This document shows, piece by piece, positions 1 through 9,360 of a DNA stretch of 64,000 nucleotides. A program made the translations under genes and the position numbers. Origin of the DNA: Woeseiaceae bacterium (GTDB lineage Bacteria > Pseudomonadota > Gammaproteobacteria > Steroidobacterales > Woeseiaceae); assembly GCA_021773135.1 (NCBI GenBank), contig JAJFKP010000051.1, positions 186,001 to 250,000 of the forward strand, read 5' to 3'. The notes beneath the pieces are model-generated. The model did not search any database. It was not told the origin of the DNA and saw only the letters and a list, made by a program, of their open reading frames with translations. Position 1 is the first letter of the stretch; every line of letters begins with the position of its first letter.

Positions 1-1119
1 AAAACCAACATGGCGGAGTGGGCATTCAGCCCGAGAGTCACCGTGAGTTCTTCCTACGGTACTACCGCAAACGCTTATGACCTCGGGCGCGTGCCGGCCG
101 GGTCAAGTGGTGGTACGGCATCAGCGACTGCCGCAAGTTTTGGGGTGATCGGCATGGGATCGGACACAGGCAATTCAATCCGCGGCCCCTCGTCGCATCT
201 GGCTCTGTTCGGTATTCGGTCGACCCTGGGACTCACCAGTCGCGATGGCGTCATCCCGCTGGCATTCGATCGCGATATTGCCGGACCGATGACCCGTACG
301 GTGACGGATGGCGCAAAGGCGTTTAACGTCGTCGCAGCGTATGACCCGGCCGATCCGTATACCGTTGCAGGCAAGGAACGCCATGCCGGCGACTACACCC
401 GGTTTCTTGATAAGAATGCGCTGCAGGGCAAGCGGATAGGCATCCTCAAAGCACTCGTCACAACTGAGGATGCGGATGAAGAGATCACGCAGCTATTTAC
501 AAAGGCCGTAGCTGACCTCGAAGCTGCGGGTGCAGTCATCGTCAGTGACTTCAGGATCGATAATTTCGACACGCACCTGGAGGGAGACTATTTCTGCGCG
601 CGTTTTCGTTACGATATGGCCCAATACCTGCAATCGCTGGGCGAGAATGCGCCGATAAAGGATGTGCTCGATGTTTTGGAGACCGGGGAATACTCACCGT
701 ACGTTAAAGAGTCGCTCGAATTCTTTGGCGGCAATCCGGCGAACGTAAACCCGAACGATCTCGATCCGCCCTGCCCTGACTTCGCTCTTCATGAGGGACG
801 GCAGGCGTTTCTCGCCGATACCGTTCGCTCCATGGATACAGCCGCGGTTGACGCAGTAATTTACCCGAGTTGGACCCACCCTCCGGCGCCGCTGGCGACT
901 GGTATCGAGGATTACAAGGGGGACAACAGCCAACTTGTCGCACCGGCGACCGGGTTGCCCGCGGTAAGCGTGCCAATGGGCTATAGCCACGGCGGATTGC
1001 CGGCCGGGCTGCAGATACTGGGCCGCCCGTACGCAGAGGGCCTGTTGTTCGGACTCGCCTATGCTTATGAGCAGGCGACGTTGCACCGCGTTGCGCCCGA
1101 TAATTTCGCAGAGCTCTAG
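1..1119 (+). CDS. Amidase (amidase-signature family), 5' end outside window
   Basis: Hydrolyses an amide bond; the substrate cannot be told from sequence. The visible part carries the amidase-signature core: an AGSSGG motif followed by a Gly/Ser/Ala-rich stretch and 'GSDTGNSIRGPSS', which holds the cis-Ser and the Ser nucleophile of the Ser-cisSer-Lys triad. The reading frame is open to the left edge and the first residues read K-T-N-M-A-E-W-A, typical of the middle of this family, so the Met at base 10 is internal and the catalytic Lys lies upstream of the window. The C-terminal 'PAVSVPMGY...GLPAGLQILGRPYAEG' is also typical. It converges on the cysteine synthase-like gene with a 4-bp gap. 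Confidence in the family is high; there is no basis for a specific substrate. Confidence 0.93.
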   Translation, partial: KTNMAEWAFSPRVTVSSSYGTTANAYDLGRVPAGSSGGTASATAASFGVIGMGSDTGNSIRGPSSHLALFGIRSTLGLTSRDGVIPLAFDRDIAGPMTRTVTDGAKAFNVVAAYDPADPYTVAGKERHAGDYTRFLDKNALQGKRIGILKALVTTEDADEEITQLFTKAVADLEAAGAVIVSDFRIDNFDTHLEGDYFCARFRYDMAQYLQSLGENAPIKDVLDVLETGEYSPYVKESLEFFGGNPANVNPNDLDPPCPDFALHEGRQAFLADTVRSMDTAAVDAVIYPSWTHPPAPLATGIEDYKGDNSQLVAPATGLPAVSVPMGYSHGGLPAGLQILGRPYAEGLLFGLAYAYEQATLHRVAPDNFAEL

Positions 1120-1123
1120 CCGG

Positions 1124-2083
1124 CTAGCCCCACAGGTCTGTGCTCAGGTACTTCAACCCGGAATCGCAGGCAATAATTGCAATCGTTGCACCGGCCAGTG
1201 GACCCTGCAATAAAGCGATGGCTGCGGCCAGATTTGCGCCGGTCGAATAGCCCGCAAAGATGCCCTCTTCCCTTGCCAGGCGGCGCGCAGCCGCAACGGC
1301 GTCGGCCGCGGTTACTGTCAGGAATCCGTCGGGGACAACGCCTTGCAACTGTGACAAATCTGGCATCGAATAGCCGCCACCCTGGATAGGGTGGTCGGGA
1401 TCGGTTACCGCCTCACCGCACAATGCCGCTGCGCCTTCCGGTTCGACGATGAAGCAGGCAACATCTTCGCTCCGCTCCTTGAAATATTCGGCGCAGCCGG
1501 CGAAAGTGCCGCCGGATCCCGCAAAGTCGCAGAATGCCGTAATTGAGCCGCCGCATTGCGCCCAAATTTCTTTTGCCGTACCCGTGTAATGAGCTGCACG
1601 ATTGCCGTGGTGTTCGAACTGGTCTGCCCTGAAGGCACCGCGTTCGCGAGTCAGGCGCACGGCTTCGTCGTCAACCAATTTCAGGTCATCACCACTGACT
1701 TCGCCCGGGCTCGAAGTTGCACATTGCTCCACGAGAATCACTTCCGCACCCAACGCCTGCATCATGCGCGCGCGTTCCGCCGAATTCCCCGTCGACATAA
1801 CGGCCACAAAAGGATAGCCCTTCAGTGCACAAACGATGGCTAGTCCCGTACCCATATTGCCGCTCGTTAATTCGAGCACCACTTGCCCCGGACTGAGCGC
1901 GCCCTGCTTTTCCGCCTCTTCGATTATCCGCAGCGCCGCACGATCTTTCTTGGAGTGTCCCGGGTTCAGGTATTCGAGTTTTAACAGGATGCGGCCATCG
2001 AGGTCTGCAGTTATACGTGCCAGGTCAACCAGCGGTGTATTGCCAATCGCGTCCGCAACTGAGTTACATATTTTCCCTGTCAC
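1124..2083 (-). CDS. PLP-dependent cysteine synthase / cystathionine beta-synthase family enzyme
   Basis: A fold-type II PLP enzyme of 319 residues, close to the length of O-acetylserine sulfhydrylase. Visible features are the PLP-lysine region 'LNPGHSKKDRAA' at about residues 40-51, the 'TSGNMGTGLA' substrate loop, and a Gly-rich phosphate-binding segment 'GSGGTFAG'. The canonical CysK motifs are 'NPxxSVKDR' and 'TSGNTG', so the His-Ser-Lys and Asn-Met-Gly variants point to a divergent subgroup rather than housekeeping CysK. It could be a cysteine synthase, a cystathionine beta-synthase core or another beta-replacing enzyme. It is the last gene of a minus-strand run below an SDR gene (30-bp gap). 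Confidence 0.85.
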   Translation of the reverse strand: MTGKICNSVADAIGNTPLVDLARITADLDGRILLKLEYLNPGHSKKDRAALRIIEEAEKQGALSPGQVVLELTSGNMGTGLAIVCALKGYPFVAVMSTGNSAERARMMQALGAEVILVEQCATSSPGEVSGDDLKLVDDEAVRLTRERGAFRADQFEHHGNRAAHYTGTAKEIWAQCGGSITAFCDFAGSGGTFAGCAEYFKERSEDVACFIVEPEGAAALCGEAVTDPDHPIQGGGYSMPDLSQLQGVVPDGFLTVTAADAVAAARRLAREEGIFAGYSTGANLAAAIALLQGPLAGATIAIIACDSGLKYLSTDLWG

Positions 2084-2113
2084 TTTATCTTGATCAGTTC
2101 GTGCGGAACGTTC

Positions 2114-2878
2114 CTAAAGACTGCCGCACAGGTGACCACCGTCGACCGTGACGATGCTTCCGGTCATATAGTTGCCCGCATCTGATGCCAGTAACAATAG
2201 CGGCCCGGCAATTTCCTCTAACTCGCCGACACGCCCGAGTGGCACCGAGTGCTTTATTCTCTCGTGCGCAGCATCATCAAACTGGTGTTGATTGATCTCG
2301 GTAACGAAATAACCGGGCGCCAGCGCGTTAACGCGAATCTTGTTGCGCGACCACTCCAGCGCCATTGCCTTGGTGAGCTGAATAACGCCCGCTTTGGCCG
2401 CGATGTACGAGCCCAGGGCTTTGCTGACCCGTATGCCCAGGATCGATGCAATGTTAATGATCGATCCATGTTTGTCAGCCTTAATCATTGACTTGGCCGC
2501 AGCCTGCGCCACCAGGAACACGCCTTTCAGGTTCGTATCCAGTACCGCGTCCCAGTCTTCCTCGCTCATCTCCGCGAGAAATGCCTGGCGCGCAATACCG
2601 GCATTGTTGACCAGGATATCCGGCGTACCTAATTCACTTTCGGTTTCGCGAATACAGTTCGTTATCGAGAGCGCATCCGTCACATCGAGCTCAAGACATA
2701 CGGCTGTGCCACCATGCTCGCGAATAATCTCCGCCGTCTCATCGAGTTTCTCGCGACGGCGGGCGGCAAGCGCCACTTTTGCGCCGGCCTGTGCAAGCGT
2801 TACCGAAAATTGTCGTCCCAGCCCGGTTCCTGCGCCGGTAACCAGCGCGACCCTGTCGTCAAGGTTGAACTGCTTCAT
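2114..2878 (-). CDS. SDR-family oxidoreductase
   Basis: A classical short-chain dehydrogenase/reductase of 254 residues. Residues 12-20 form the Rossmann dinucleotide motif 'TGAGTGLG', 'NNAG' follows at about 90, and the catalytic Ser and the YxxxK motif ('SYIAAKAG') sit near 145-160. The C-terminus 'SIVTVDGGHLCGSL' is typical of the family. Arg-rich 'AARRREK' after beta-2 suggests NADPH over NADH, which is inference. It lies between a thioesterase and a PLP enzyme and near icmF, so a hydroxyacyl substrate is possible, but the sequence does not define it. Confidence 0.9.
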   Translation of the reverse strand: MKQFNLDDRVALVTGAGTGLGRQFSVTLAQAGAKVALAARRREKLDETAEIIREHGGTAVCLELDVTDALSITNCIRETESELGTPDILVNNAGIARQAFLAEMSEEDWDAVLDTNLKGVFLVAQAAAKSMIKADKHGSIINIASILGIRVSKALGSYIAAKAGVIQLTKAMALEWSRNKIRVNALAPGYFVTEINQHQFDDAAHERIKHSVPLGRVGELEEIAGPLLLLASDAGNYMTGSIVTVDGGHLCGSL

Positions 2879-2918
2879 TCTTACGTTCCTTTTGGCGCCG
2901 CTATGGAAACCTGCACGA

Positions 2919-3341
2919 TTATTCGCGTGGTTTTGGTTTATACGTTCCGGTGGCCGTGGCGCACAGGCGATTGTTCTCCGGGTCGAGCAATTTTGCCTGG
3001 GAAAAGAACAGTGAACTGGTTGTCCTGATCAACTCGCCCTCAGCGATTGCAGTATCGGCCTGGTGCGGCGCCATATAACTGCAATTGAGATTGATGGTTA
3101 CGGAAACGATCTCCTGAGATGCTCCGTAACTGCCCGCCACAGCCCCTGCGATATCGAGCAGCGACGCGATGACACCGCCGTGCAGGAAACCAACCGTATT
3201 GCGATGTTCTGCTCGCACCGGCATCTCCAGTTTTGCATAGCCGCTCTTCCAGGCAACCAGCTTGAAGCCAAGAAATTCGAGATAGGTCCCCTCATACGGT
3301 GTCGGCTTACCAAGAATACTGCCCGGGATTTCGTCCGCCAT
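2919..3341 (-). CDS. PaaI-family hotdog thioesterase
   Basis: A single-domain hotdog protein of 140 residues, the usual length for PaaI/YbgC-like acyl-CoA thioesterases. The segment 'RNTVGFLHGGVIASLLDIAGAVAG' (in pieces around residues 45-70) is the PaaI signature: an Asn, then Leu-His-Gly-Gly, with the catalytic Asp in the following helix. The ATG overlaps the stop of the upstream redoxin gene by one base, so the two are translationally coupled. It probably releases free acid and CoA from an aryl- or acyl-CoA; the substrate is unknown. Confidence 0.88.
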   Translation of the reverse strand: MADEIPGSILGKPTPYEGTYLEFLGFKLVAWKSGYAKLEMPVRAEHRNTVGFLHGGVIASLLDIAGAVAGSYGASQEIVSVTINLNCSYMAPHQADTAIAEGELIRTTSSLFFSQAKLLDPENNRLCATATGTYKPKPRE

Positions 3342-4237
3342 TAGGATTGCACTCCTGAGGTTTGCGGGCCCGACGGCACGGCCCCCGAGCGGCGCAAAAT
3401 GGCCAGGTAAATATCCGGCTCCGGGCGCACGCGGTAATTGTCAGTCTGATCCGAGAAAATAATGGTTCCGTTTGCATTTGTGACGAGCAGCGTCGGCATG
3501 ACGGTATCCGAGGCATAGCCACCCGGCATGCCAATCGGCACACCATTTTTTACGCCGATGTCCAGCGACTCAGCGACCTGGTTACCCGCGTCTACGAGAA
3601 ACCTGAAGGGCACATCGTGAAGTGTTGCAAGATTGCGACTCGCGGCATCAGGCTGGGGACTGATGAGAACAACATTAATGCCAAGGGCTTCGAGATCCTT
3701 GTAACGCTCGGCGATCTCGGTGATCTGCGCCATGCACAATGGGCACCAGTTGCCGCGATAGAACAACAATACTGCAGGCGAGCCCCGGAGTGATGCGGAA
3801 TCAAACTGTTCACCATCGCTGTCGGGCAGCTGAAAGTCAGGCAATTTGCTGCCCACCGACAATTGACCGCTGGCAATACGATCAAACCGCGAGTACCAGA
3901 AAACGTACAGCACGAAAATCAGCGCCGCACAGCCAGCGACCGCAGTGGGCGGCCAGCCGGACCGGAATTCAACGAACTGCTGCCAGATTGCGACAATAAA
4001 GCCGGCACCGGCCAGCAGAAGCAAGCTCGGCAGGTTGTCGCTGGTCCGCTCAACGCGCGAGAACATCAGGCGTGCCATCAGAATCGGCAATGGCAATGAC
4101 GCGATTGCCGCTCCTATCCAGGCAGTCCGTTGATTCCAGTCGAAAATCGCTTGCAGTATCGAGATCACCAGGAGCACAGTCACCACGCCGACGGCGGGGA
4201 AAATAAATAATGATTTGTTTCTGGCGTTAATGACCAC
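3341..4237 (-). CDS. Membrane-anchored redoxin / AhpC-TSA domain protein
   Basis: 298 residues. The N-terminal third (about residues 10-115) is hydrophobic with three or four predicted membrane helices. The C-terminal part is a thioredoxin-fold peroxiredoxin-like domain starting at 'GSKLPDFQLPDSDG', with the active-site motif 'GNWCPLCMAQ' (CxxC) and 'YKDLEALGINVVLISPQ'. Soluble Prx-like proteins of this type are common; a fused membrane segment is less so. The start is GTG at 4237, preceded by a weak GGAA element. It probably reduces peroxides or protein disulfides at the membrane. It overlaps the next gene by 1 bp and follows icmF by 78 bp. Confidence 0.8.
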   Translation of the reverse strand: MVINARNKSLFIFPAVGVVTVLLVISILQAIFDWNQRTAWIGAAIASLPLPILMARLMFSRVERTSDNLPSLLLLAGAGFIVAIWQQFVEFRSGWPPTAVAGCAALIFVLYVFWYSRFDRIASGQLSVGSKLPDFQLPDSDGEQFDSASLRGSPAVLLFYRGNWCPLCMAQITEIAERYKDLEALGINVVLISPQPDAASRNLATLHDVPFRFLVDAGNQVAESLDIGVKNGVPIGMPGGYASDTVMPTLLVTNANGTIIFSDQTDNYRVRPEPDIYLAILRRSGAVPSGPQTSGVQS

Positions 4238-4315
4238 GTTCGATTCCGGTTTATTTTGCGCAAAGCTTACCGCAGATTTAGCGGCGCGTCAGAGGCGGAT
4301 TCCTGGCCGGCAACG

Positions 4316-7300
4316 CTACATGTTGCGTCGATATTCGCCACCAACCTCGTACAGCGCTGCTGAAATCTGGCCCAGGGAATTCGACTTGACCGTGTTGATA
4401 AGTTCCCCGAACACGTTGTCGCGGGAACGGGCAACCTGCTTGAGCGACGCAAGTGCGTCGGCTGCCTCCTGGCTGTGCAAACTGTGAAAGTCGCGGACGT
4501 GCCGAATCTGATTGTCCTTTTCAGTATCGGTGGAGCGAATCAGTTCGAGTTCGTGCACCTCATCTTCATGTCCTCTCTCAGGGAGGAAAGTATTGACGCC
4601 GATCAAGGGATAGGAGCCATCGTGCTTCTTGCTCTCGTAGTACAGGCTTTCCTCCTGGATCTTGCCACGCTGATACATGGTATCCATGGCACCCAGCACG
4701 CCACCGCGCTCTGAGATCCTGTCGAATTCCTGGTATACGGCCTCTTCGACGAGATCGGTCAGCTCGTCAATTATAAATGAGCCCTGCCACGGGTTTTCAC
4801 AGTAGTTAAGACCCAATTCGCGGGAAATAATCATCTGGATAGCGACCGCACGTCGAACAGAGTGCTCGGTGGGCGTGGTCACCGCTTCGTCAAATGCGTT
4901 GGTATGCAGACTATTGCAGTTATCGAATAGTGCATACAGTGCCTGCAGCGTGGTCCTGATATCGTTGAAACTTATCTCCTGTGCATGCAGGCTGCGGCCG
5001 GACGTCTGCACGTGATACTTGAGCATCTGGCTCCGTGGACCGGCTCCGTAGCGTTCTCGCATGGCCCGTGCCCAGATCCGTCGCGCTACGCGCCCAATCA
5101 CTGAATATTCCGGATCCATACCGTTCGAAAAGAAGAAACTCAGGTTCGGCGCAAATTCATCGATGTCCATGCCGCGTGCCAGGTAGTACTCGACGATCGT
5201 AAAACCGTTGGAAAGGGTAAAGGCCAGTTGACTGATCGGGTTCGCCCCGGCTTCCGCGATATGGTATCCGCTGATGGAAACACTGTAATAGTTGCGCACC
5301 TTGTGGTCGATGAAGAATTGTTGCACGTCGCCCATCATCTTCATCGCAAACTCGGTCGAAAAGATGCAGGTATTTTGCGCCTGGTCTTCCTTCAGAATGT
5401 CCGCCTGAACGGTGCCACGCACGGACGCGAACGTCTGCTCACGAATTTTTTCGTAAGTCCGGGTGTCGACAAGTCTGTCGCCGGAGATGCCGAGAAGCCC
5501 AAGACCAAGTCCATCGTTGCCCGGCGGCAACTCACCAACATACCGGGGACGCGGCCGGCCTGCGAAATAGGACTCGATCTTCTTGCTGGCTTCCTCCCAG
5601 CCGCCGCTCTCACGCAAGTGTTTTTCAACCTGCTGATCGATCGCAGCATTCATGAAAAACGCCAGGATCATGGGTGCGGGTCCATTGATCGTCATCGAAA
5701 CCGAGGTCGTCGAAGCGCAAAGATCGAAGCCGGAGTAGAGCTTCTTCATGTCATCGACAGAGGCAATCGATACGCCCGAATTGCCGACCTTGCCGTAGAT
5801 ATCGGGTCGTTCGTGCGGATCTTCGCCATACAGGGTTACTGAATCGAACGCGGTTGAGAGCCGTACACTCTCCTGTCCCTGTGACAAGTAGTGAAAACGT
5901 ATATTGGTCTGCTCAGGCGTCCCCTCGCCAGCGAACATTCGAATGGGATCTTCGCCAAGGCGCCGATACGGATAAACGCCGGCGGTGAACGGGTACGCAC
6001 CCGGCAGGTTTTCCTTCATCAGGAATTTAAGCCGCTCGCCCCAGTCTGAAAACCCCGGGACAGCAATTTTCGGAATCTTCTGGTGGCTCAGTGACTCGCG
6101 AAAGTTGGCGCCCGTCACGGCCTTGCCACGAACCTCGTAGCGATATACTTCGCTGCGCACGGCATCGCGACGAGCCGGCCAGTCTTTTAGCAATGCAATT
6201 GCTTCCGGGCTCAGTACGTTCAATGCTTCCTGGTAGTGCTGTCTCAACGTGAGGACCGATTGGTCGTCATGATCGGCCAGCGCACCTGGCTTGAATGCGT
6301 CGAGCGGTTCCGGCAGCTCGGGGTCAGAAAGCGTATGCAACGCTGCATGGATGTGTTGCAACTGACTTGCCGCCTCAGACTGGCGCTGCAGATCTGCATT
6401 TATTGCACGCCCCTGATCGCTGATTTCTGCGAGGTATCGAATACGATTTCCCGGTATCAGGACACTTGCTCGCGGTTCTTTCTCCGAGACGTCGATATCC
6501 GGTGTCCATGAGTTCGGATCGAGGCCGAGTTTCTCGACCATGCGCCGGCAGAGCTCAGTAAACATCCAGTCGATTCCGGGATCGTTGAACTGGCTGGCTA
6601 TTGTCGGATACACGGGAATGTCAGTGTCGTCGATCTTGAACTCGACATGATTTCGCTTCCACTGTTTGCGTACGTCTCGCAACGCGTCCTCGGCACCGCG
6701 CTTGTCGTATTTGTTTAGCACTATGAGATCGGCGAAATCGAGCATGTCGATCTTCTCGAGTTGACTGGCCGCGCCGTATTCACTCGTCATGACGTAGACA
6801 GAGTAATCAACCAGGTCAACGATTTCGCTGTCGCTTTGTCCGATTCCCGCTGTTTCGACTATGATCAGATCGAAATCCAGCGACTTGAGAAAAAGTATCT
6901 GATCCGCAAGGACTTTGCTGGTCGCCAGATGTTGTCGTCGGGTCGCAATCGAACGCATGTAGACGCGCTCAGAGCGCAGTGAATTCATTCGAATTCTATC
7001 GCCGAGCAGGGCGCCGCCGGTACGTCGTCGTGTTGGATCTACGGCAAGCACCGCTACTTTGATTGCCGGATAGCTGGCTAGAAAGCGGTTAAGAATCTCG
7101 TCCGTCACGCTGCTTTTGCCTGCACCGCCTGTGCCGGTAATGCCTATGACAGGCACTTTACGGCCCTTGATCTCCCATTCCTTGCGGAGTGCAGCCATCC
7201 TGGTGTCACTACACACTTCTGCCTCGATTGCCGTAATCATCGCTGCCACATCGGTCGCTTCACCGGTGCGCGTCTGCGCCGGTAGCTGTGCGGTTTTGCG

Positions 7301-7759
7301 GCCGTCGGTGGTTCGCTCGACGAGATCGGAGATCATGTCCGTAAGTCCCATCTGCATGCCATCGTGCGGGTGATAAATGCGTTCGACGCCGTAGTCCATA
7401 AGACTGGCAATTTCATCCGGCGTAATGGTTCCACCGCCGCCACCAAACACCTTGATGTGCGCGGCGCCAAGCTCGCGAAGTCGGTCAATCATGTAACGAA
7501 AGAATTCGTTATGACCACCCTGGTAGGAACTGACGGCAATGCCGTCAGCATCTTCCTGGATCGCGGCGCGGACGATGTCATCAACGCTGCGGTTGTGACC
7601 GAGATGGACGACTTCTGCGCCTTCTGCCTGTATCAGGCGCCGCATAATGTTAATAGCCGCATCGTGACCGTCGAAAAGCGACGCGGCGGTTATAAATCGC
7701 AGCGGCAGTTTTTTCGCCTCACCGGAAACGTCTGGCAAATCAGACCGAGCTCTACTCAT
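4316..7759 (-). CDS. icmF: Fused isobutyryl-CoA mutase (IcmF)
   Basis: A 1147-residue fusion interconverting isobutyryl-CoA and n-butyryl-CoA by adenosylcobalamin radical chemistry. Order of parts: a B12-binding domain at about residues 20-150 ('LFDGHDAA', with H32 as the lower cobalt ligand, and the 'FGGGGG' loop at 105); a MeaB-like G-protein chaperone at about 200-420 (Walker A GTGGAGKS at 209-216, NKYD at 349-352); a linker; and a TIM-barrel mutase at about 560-1110. F609 (in 'MFAGEG') and Q795 (in 'DQAQNT') occupy the places of the Tyr and Arg that select methylmalonyl-CoA, as in characterised IcmF enzymes. The length and domain order match the family. The gene diverges from a TetR regulator. 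Secondary activity on isovaleryl/pivalyl-CoA is known in the family and could link to the isovaleryl-CoA dehydrogenase nearby; that is inference. Confidence 0.95.
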   Translation of the reverse strand: MSRARSDLPDVSGEAKKLPLRFITAASLFDGHDAAINIMRRLIQAEGAEVVHLGHNRSVDDIVRAAIQEDADGIAVSSYQGGHNEFFRYMIDRLRELGAAHIKVFGGGGGTITPDEIASLMDYGVERIYHPHDGMQMGLTDMISDLVERTTDGRKTAQLPAQTRTGEATDVAAMITAIEAEVCSDTRMAALRKEWEIKGRKVPVIGITGTGGAGKSSVTDEILNRFLASYPAIKVAVLAVDPTRRRTGGALLGDRIRMNSLRSERVYMRSIATRRQHLATSKVLADQILFLKSLDFDLIIVETAGIGQSDSEIVDLVDYSVYVMTSEYGAASQLEKIDMLDFADLIVLNKYDKRGAEDALRDVRKQWKRNHVEFKIDDTDIPVYPTIASQFNDPGIDWMFTELCRRMVEKLGLDPNSWTPDIDVSEKEPRASVLIPGNRIRYLAEISDQGRAINADLQRQSEAASQLQHIHAALHTLSDPELPEPLDAFKPGALADHDDQSVLTLRQHYQEALNVLSPEAIALLKDWPARRDAVRSEVYRYEVRGKAVTGANFRESLSHQKIPKIAVPGFSDWGERLKFLMKENLPGAYPFTAGVYPYRRLGEDPIRMFAGEGTPEQTNIRFHYLSQGQESVRLSTAFDSVTLYGEDPHERPDIYGKVGNSGVSIASVDDMKKLYSGFDLCASTTSVSMTINGPAPMILAFFMNAAIDQQVEKHLRESGGWEEASKKIESYFAGRPRPRYVGELPPGNDGLGLGLLGISGDRLVDTRTYEKIREQTFASVRGTVQADILKEDQAQNTCIFSTEFAMKMMGDVQQFFIDHKVRNYYSVSISGYHIAEAGANPISQLAFTLSNGFTIVEYYLARGMDIDEFAPNLSFFFSNGMDPEYSVIGRVARRIWARAMRERYGAGPRSQMLKYHVQTSGRSLHAQEISFNDIRTTLQALYALFDNCNSLHTNAFDEAVTTPTEHSVRRAVAIQMIISRELGLNYCENPWQGSFIIDELTDLVEEAVYQEFDRISERGGVLGAMDTMYQRGKIQEESLYYESKKHDGSYPLIGVNTFLPERGHEDEVHELELIRSTDTEKDNQIRHVRDFHSLHSQEAADALASLKQVARSRDNVFGELINTVKSNSLGQISAALYEVGGEYRRNM

Positions 7760-7840
7760 TGCCTGTTTTCCTTGGATTGTTTGCGCCAGATATGCCCGCT
7801 AGTGAGCGGTAATTCCCATAAAAATCAACAATTTCTGGCA

Positions 7841-7868
7841 TTGCAAAAATTTTAATGTAGATTAAAAT
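7841..7868. promoter_or_regulatory. Divergent promoter with 20-bp palindromic operator between icmF and tetR
   Basis: ATTTTAATGTAGATTAAAAT at 7849-7868 is a perfect inverted repeat (8-bp arms, 4-bp spacer). It overlaps a candidate -10 (TAAAAT, 7863-7868) for the plus-strand TetR gene, paired with TTGCAA at 7841-7846 at 16-bp spacing. TTGCAA is self-complementary and could also serve as the minus-strand -35 for icmF, with TTTTAT 17 bp further on. The arrangement suits a TetR dimer that represses itself and controls icmF. The palindrome is seen; its use is inferred. Confidence 0.6.
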
Positions 7869-7927
7869 AATGCACTCTCACCAAGACTTCAAGTGCGCAT
7901 GGCAGCATTCTGGGAAATCTGACAACG

Positions 7928-8527
7928 ATGGCTACAAATGCCGATGAAACACGCTTCGAGATTCAGCGAGACCGCATTCTGAAAGCAGCAGCGACCTGCT
8001 TCAACCAGAAGGGCTACAGCGGAACTTCGCTCAAGGATGTATCACGACATTTAGGGCTGACAGACGCGGCACTCTACTATTACGTCAAGAACAAGGAAGA
8101 GCTGGTTTACCAGTGTTATCTGCGAGCCGCCGAACTAGGCAGGCGCGCCATGCTGCAGGCGGTGGGGGACGGTCACAATGGTTTTGAACAGGCCCGCCTG
8201 TACATCCGCTACCACATCGACATCATGGTCGGAAAGGAAGGTCCGGTAGCCATAATGAGCGAGATTCCTTCTCTAAAGCGGCCGCACCGAAATGAGGTTC
8301 TGGAACTGTCCCGGCAGCACAGCTCGAAATTCGAAGAGATTCTGGAACGCGGCATCGATGACGGGAGTATCGTGCCCTGCGATGTCAGGATGACGGGCAA
8401 TGCCATCATGGGATCCATCAACTGGATACCGAAGTGGTATCACGGCAAAGCAGTAATGGCTGCAGAGATACGAGATGAATTTCCGCAGATATTGACCAGG
8501 GGATTAGGTCCACCAGGCAGTCAATAG
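7928..8527 (+). CDS. TetR/AcrR-family transcriptional regulator
   Basis: 199 residues, normal for TetR regulators. The N-terminal helix-turn-helix is clear at about residues 15-60: 'CFNQKGYSGTSLKDVSRHLG' followed by 'LTDAALYYYVKNKEELVYQCY'. The C-terminal ligand-binding half is helical, with 'GSINWIPKWYHG', a feature often seen in TetR proteins that sense CoA esters. It is divergent from icmF with a palindrome between them, so icmF and the tetR gene itself are the likely targets, and a short or branched acyl-CoA the likely ligand (inference). It converges with the next gene, leaving a 4-bp gap. Confidence 0.92.
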   Translation: MATNADETRFEIQRDRILKAAATCFNQKGYSGTSLKDVSRHLGLTDAALYYYVKNKEELVYQCYLRAAELGRRAMLQAVGDGHNGFEQARLYIRYHIDIMVGKEGPVAIMSEIPSLKRPHRNEVLELSRQHSSKFEEILERGIDDGSIVPCDVRMTGNAIMGSINWIPKWYHGKAVMAAEIRDEFPQILTRGLGPPGSQ

Positions 8528-8531
8528 TCGC

Positions 8532-9242
8532 TCAGGGATTCTCCAACGCTGCCAGTTCTTCCTTGATATCTGTTTCCAGAACCCGCGCTCTGCCAAACTC
8601 CTCGGCCAGCACCGGGTCAACAATATCAACTTTCGCGTCCAGATAATTCAGGCGAGCCAGCAGTCTGTTGCGAACCCGCACGTAATAATTAGGACCGAGT
8701 TGCTCACCGCTGGGTTTAAAAATAATTGACGGACCGCTGACTACCGAGCCGGTAATTCGCGTGCCGGTTTGCGAACGAAGAATATCCAGATCGCTCTGAA
8801 TCAGTTCCATGATCAGCTTGCGATCGCCTATCGATTTCCAGAGTTCAAGAAAGCGTACGTCGGATGCACGAACATCCTCAGGCGACAGCTGCGCAACGAG
8901 GGCATCGCGAACTTCAACCAGCAGTGGTTCGCTGCGCTCAGCCGCAAGGCGATACCACGACAGGGCTTCGATGCGGTCCTGCTCCACGCCTTCCGCATTC
9001 AGATGCATGAAGCCAACCATGTACTGCGCATACTTGTCGCCGAGTGGCGCAAGGTCTTTTTCGTAGATCAGCAACGCACGGTCATGATTGCCGGCGGTAT
9101 AGATTTCCTCGACACGCTCCTGCATATGCCGAGTACGATTATCAACCACGGTGCCAGGAAATGGCGTATAGGCCTGTGCCCATACACCGGCGCACAGTAA
9201 GGTCGCGAGTAAACCCGAGTAAAATGCCAACCAGATTTTCAA
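8532..9242 (-). CDS. Exported Sel1-like repeat protein, unknown function
   Basis: 236 residues with an N-terminal signal peptide (Met-Lys, then a hydrophobic stretch to 'AGVWAQA', cleavage near residue 23). Around residues 70-90 one Sel1/TPR-like repeat is visible ('YAQYMVGFMHLNAEGVEQD', then 'EALSWYRLAAER'). The rest is helical with no motif I recognise. It probably sits in the periplasm as a protein-interaction scaffold. It is a stand-alone gene: the neighbours are a convergent TetR gene and, upstream, the crotonase gene 118 bp away. No specific function can be given. Confidence 0.75.
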   Translation of the reverse strand: MKIWLAFYSGLLATLLCAGVWAQAYTPFPGTVVDNRTRHMQERVEEIYTAGNHDRALLIYEKDLAPLGDKYAQYMVGFMHLNAEGVEQDRIEALSWYRLAAERSEPLLVEVRDALVAQLSPEDVRASDVRFLELWKSIGDRKLIMELIQSDLDILRSQTGTRITGSVVSGPSIIFKPSGEQLGPNYYVRVRNRLLARLNYLDAKVDIVDPVLAEEFGRARVLETDIKEELAALENP

Positions 9243-9360
9243 TGTCCTACAATTCCGTTACGGCTTTCGCCTTGCTTACATTATAAGAGTGCCTGAATGC
9301 CCGGCAAGTTCCGTAATCGAGACGTGCTGGTTTACCCTTAACCAGTGCGATCTCGGAATT

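Noticed and set aside
1116-1127. 12-bp perfect palindrome CTAGCCGGCTAG holding the stop codons of the amidase and the PLP enzyme genes, as a two-way terminator
   Set aside because: Too short for a stable stem with loop, no T-tract on either strand; it is more simply the meeting of two stop codons.
7760-7927. Cobalamin riboswitch ahead of icmF
   Set aside because: The 168-bp gap shows no B12-box or the needed long fold; icmF uses the cofactor but no riboswitch is visible.
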